This document shows positions 62,158-64,000 of a DNA stretch of 64,000 nucleotides, piece by piece. The first letter of the stretch is position 1. Each line of letters opens with the position of its first letter. Below the pieces are notes generated by a model that ran no database searches, was not told where the DNA came from, and was given only the letters and a program-made list of their open reading frames with translations. A program made the position numbers and the translations under genes. The stretch comes from VHCN01 sp964589935. Lineage in GTDB: Bacteria; Verrucomicrobiota; Verrucomicrobiia; Limisphaerales; VHCN01. The DNA is taken from the NCBI GenBank assembly GCA_964589935.1, contig CAZPVD010000001.1:186001-250000 (forward strand), written 5' to 3'.

Positions 62158-63480
62158 TCACTCCGCCAGCAGGACACGGTAAAAGCGCTGCACGGACGAT
62201 GGCGCATCCAACTGCGAGGTGCTCTGGAATGTCGCTGTCACCAAGCCGCCGAGATTCTGCCACGCGCTGCCGTTCACCGCGTCGCGGAACTGTAGTTGAT
62301 ACTGTCTGCCGATGACCGCCTCCCACGTGATCCGCACCGCGCCGGACGTCGAGCGGTCCACCGTGAGACCGAAGGGCACGAGCACCTGGCGGATCGTCTC
62401 ATTGTAAGTGTCGCTCACGATCAGATGACCCTGCGGCGTAAGTGCGACACCATACGGGTTGAAGAAACGCGCCGCGCCATTCGCGCCGTCGCTCGCGCCG
62501 TCCAGGCCCGCAACTCCGCTAACGGTCGAGACCGCGCCAGCCGGCGTGATCTTGCGGATGGTGTGGTTGAACGAGTCCGCGACGAAAAGATTGCCCTTCG
62601 CATCCATCGCCAGTTCGGCTGGCTTGCAGAAGCGCGCAACCGCGCCGATGCCATCCACACAGCCATCCTCGCCCGCAACACCGGCGAATGTGCTTACGCT
62701 TCCGTCCGGCGTGATTTTGCGGATCGTGTGGTTGTTCGCATCCGCGACGAACAAGTTGCCGTTTGGATCGAGCGCGAGGCCGACGGGATTGTTGAAATTC
62801 GCGTTTGTGCCCACGCCATCGGTCGCGCCGAAACTTCCTGCAATCCCCGCGAAGGTCGTCACCGTGCCATCCGTCGCGATGCGGCGGATCGTGTGATTGC
62901 CGCTATCCGCGACGAACACGATGCCGTTGGTATCCACCGCGAGGCCAAGCGGCGTGTTGAAACGAGCGGCGGAACCGATGCCATCCACCGCGTCAGAATC
63001 GCCCGTAAAACCAGCGAGCGTGGAGACGGTGCCGTCGGTTGTGATTTTGCGGATCGTGTGATTACCTGTGTCGCTGACGAAGATATTTCCATTGCGATCC
63101 ACGGCAATGCCGCTTGGGCTGTCGAACCGCGCCGCGGCACCCGGGCCGTCCGCACTGCCGTTCGCGCCCGCGAGTCCCGCGAGAGTGGACACGGTGCCGT
63201 CGGAAGAAATTTTGCGGATGGTGTGATTCGCGTTGTCCGCGACGTAGAGATTGCCGGACGAATCGCACGCGATGGCGGTTGGATCGCCAAAACGCGCAAG
63301 GGCAGGGGAGCCATCCACCGCGCCGGAAATGAGCGGCACGCCGGCGAGCGTGGTGACTTTGTCCTGTGCGCCAACCCGGTCGCTTGCGTAAAGCAAAACC
63401 AGAGCGGCCAGCAAACACTTTGCCGTGCTGGCAAGTCTTCGCCGAATCGCTTCGATTTGCATTGTTGGCTGCGATTGCAT
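62158..63480 (-). CDS. Exported NHL-repeat (six-bladed propeller) protein
   Basis: 440 residues (a second ATG at 63462). Signal peptide ends near DRVGAQ. Five near-identical repeats of about 55 residues carry NHTIRKI after a GNLYVADxxN strand, and a sixth ends NETIRQV. A C-terminal 80-residue beta domain (RITWEAVIGRQYQLQFRDAV) resembles the fibronectin-like tails of Verrucomicrobial exoproteins. Probably a binding protein; ligand unknown. Confidence 0.85.
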   Translation of the reverse strand: MQSQPTMQIEAIRRRLASTAKCLLAALVLLYASDRVGAQDKVTTLAGVPLISGAVDGSPALARFGDPTAIACDSSGNLYVADNANHTIRKISSDGTVSTLAGLAGANGSADGPGAAARFDSPSGIAVDRNGNIFVSDTGNHTIRKITTDGTVSTLAGFTGDSDAVDGIGSAARFNTPLGLAVDTNGIVFVADSGNHTIRRIATDGTVTTFAGIAGSFGATDGVGTNANFNNPVGLALDPNGNLFVADANNHTIRKITPDGSVSTFAGVAGEDGCVDGIGAVARFCKPAELAMDAKGNLFVADSFNHTIRKITPAGAVSTVSGVAGLDGASDGANGAARFFNPYGVALTPQGHLIVSDTYNETIRQVLVPFGLTVDRSTSGAVRITWEAVIGRQYQLQFRDAVNGSAWQNLGGLVTATFQSTSQLDAPSSVQRFYRVLLAE

Positions 63481-63494
63481 TTCAGGTGTGGGAA

Positions 63495-64000
63495 CTACTT
63501 GCCTCGTCGCACGAGGCGTTCGCTCGGCGCTGGCATGGCGAGTTGTTCGGGCTGCGACTTGAACGGCTCCGGCGGGTTCAAAGCAGCGCCGGATTTTGTT
63601 TTCAGTTCGCCGTCTTTCATCGTGGTGTCTTCGACCGCGAACATCGGCCCGGTGCGGCGCGTTTTCAAATCGCCCGGCGCGGGGCCGTTGAAGTGGCGGA
63701 TGAAGGCGGACATTTCATCGAGGTTGAACGGACGCGAGCCGCGCCGTCCGAACACGACGGTCTGGTTCCCGCTTTCGTCCACGACGCGGTCGCGGTCGAG
63801 TCCGCGCGAGACGGCGAGGGCGGGGCCGTGCGTCGGATGCGTCGCGATGAGCTTGGGACTCGGTCGCGGGCTGAAGCCCATGTGGCCGGGCACGGTGTCA
63901 GGCGAAATCAGTTGCAGCACGCGCAATCCATTTTTGCCGTCGGCGACGAGCGCGAACATTGAGGCGTTCACCGAGCCGACCTGCACGGCGCGCGTGTCGT
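63495..64000 (-). CDS. C-terminal part of an unidentified protein, 5' end beyond the window
   Basis: The frame is open through the right edge, so the GTG at 63986 is probably not the start. The visible part (RAVQVGSVNASMFALVADG, VPGHMGFSPRPSPKLIATHP, DRDRVVDESGNQTVVFGRRG) looks like the end of a repeat-type exported protein. No family assigned. It lies 14 bases upstream of the NHL gene, so both are probably in one operon. Confidence 0.6.
   Translation of the reverse strand, partial: DTRAVQVGSVNASMFALVADGKNGLRVLQLISPDTVPGHMGFSPRPSPKLIATHPTHGPALAVSRGLDRDRVVDESGNQTVVFGRRGSRPFNLDEMSAFIRHFNGPAPGDLKTRRTGPMFAVEDTTMKDGELKTKSGAALNPPEPFKSQPEQLAMPAPSERLVRRGK

Noticed and set aside
61905..62207. N-terminal extension of the integrase reading VAQLVEH and HLVERLNGIEKVRGSTP
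   Set aside because: It is translated tRNA sequence (the intact tRNA-Ala and the half tRNA), a common artefact.
62400..63300. Regular repeats at about 160-bp spacing as a CRISPR-like array
   Set aside because: They are coding repeats of the NHL propeller blades (NHTIRK).

Overview
The window is GC-rich bacterial chromosome and most resembles a member of the Verrucomicrobia (Pedosphaera/Limisphaera-like). This is inferred from gene content, not from a marker gene: a Cys-type sulfatase, several BamB/PQQ-like propeller exoproteins, a PmoA/DUF6807 protein, Tat-exported hydrolases, type II secretion-style pseudopilins, and an integrase with an LRHTAASY...LGNSP...Y signature that I recall from PVC-group genomes. 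Few starts in either the host or the inserted region have a clear Shine-Dalgarno sequence.

Layout of the host part. At 1-5000 lie the end of a formylglycine-generating-enzyme-like gene, a membrane-anchored cytochrome c, a MerR-cupin fusion, a gamma-glutamyltransferase and a sulfatase. At 5100-9130 are hom, thrC and lysC, the threonine branch. At 9200-20900 is an exported-protein region: a TolB-propeller/M28/PDZ peptidase, three tandem PQQ-like propellers, an SMP-30 lactonase, a class C serine hydrolase, tRNA-His, and a translationally coupled deacetylase/isochorismatase pair. At 20900-28800 is the conserved information-processing operon nusA-infB-rbfA-DHH phosphoesterase-truB-ribF (minus strand), preceded by a good promoter and a terminator-like leader. 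At 28800-43500 are SDR enzymes, tRNA-Pro, an esterase, a fourth PQQ-like propeller, a DHDPS-family lyase, a MocA/XdhC pair, cysK, two duplicated pseudopilins, a PmoA-like protein and an FKBP isomerase. At 43600-49700 are uppS-cdsA-dxr (isoprenoid, lipid and wall precursors), a PIG-L deacetylase and anmK.

The main find is a 12.24-kb integrated element at 49817-62056. It has split a host tRNA-Ala(GGC) gene inside the anticodon loop. The two halves lie at its ends and rejoin on paper to a perfect 76-nt tRNA with the G3:U70 alanine identity pair. A complete but different tRNA-Ala(GGC) sits just inside the right end, next to a tyrosine recombinase, and probably replaces the broken one. The cargo has no terminase, portal or tail genes. 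It has a P9/A32-like packaging ATPase, a candidate double-jelly-roll major capsid protein, a run of tiny single-pass membrane proteins joined by ATGA overlaps, two spike-like proteins (one with twelve consecutive glycines), a GNAT-like protein, a holin-like/lipoprotein-like fusion, a PIN/antitoxin pair and a ribbon-helix-helix-like repressor. I read it as a prophage of a tailless, membrane-containing virus of the PM2/PRD1 kind.

The last 2 kb return to host sequence: an NHL-repeat protein and the C-terminal end of an unidentified protein that runs off the window.
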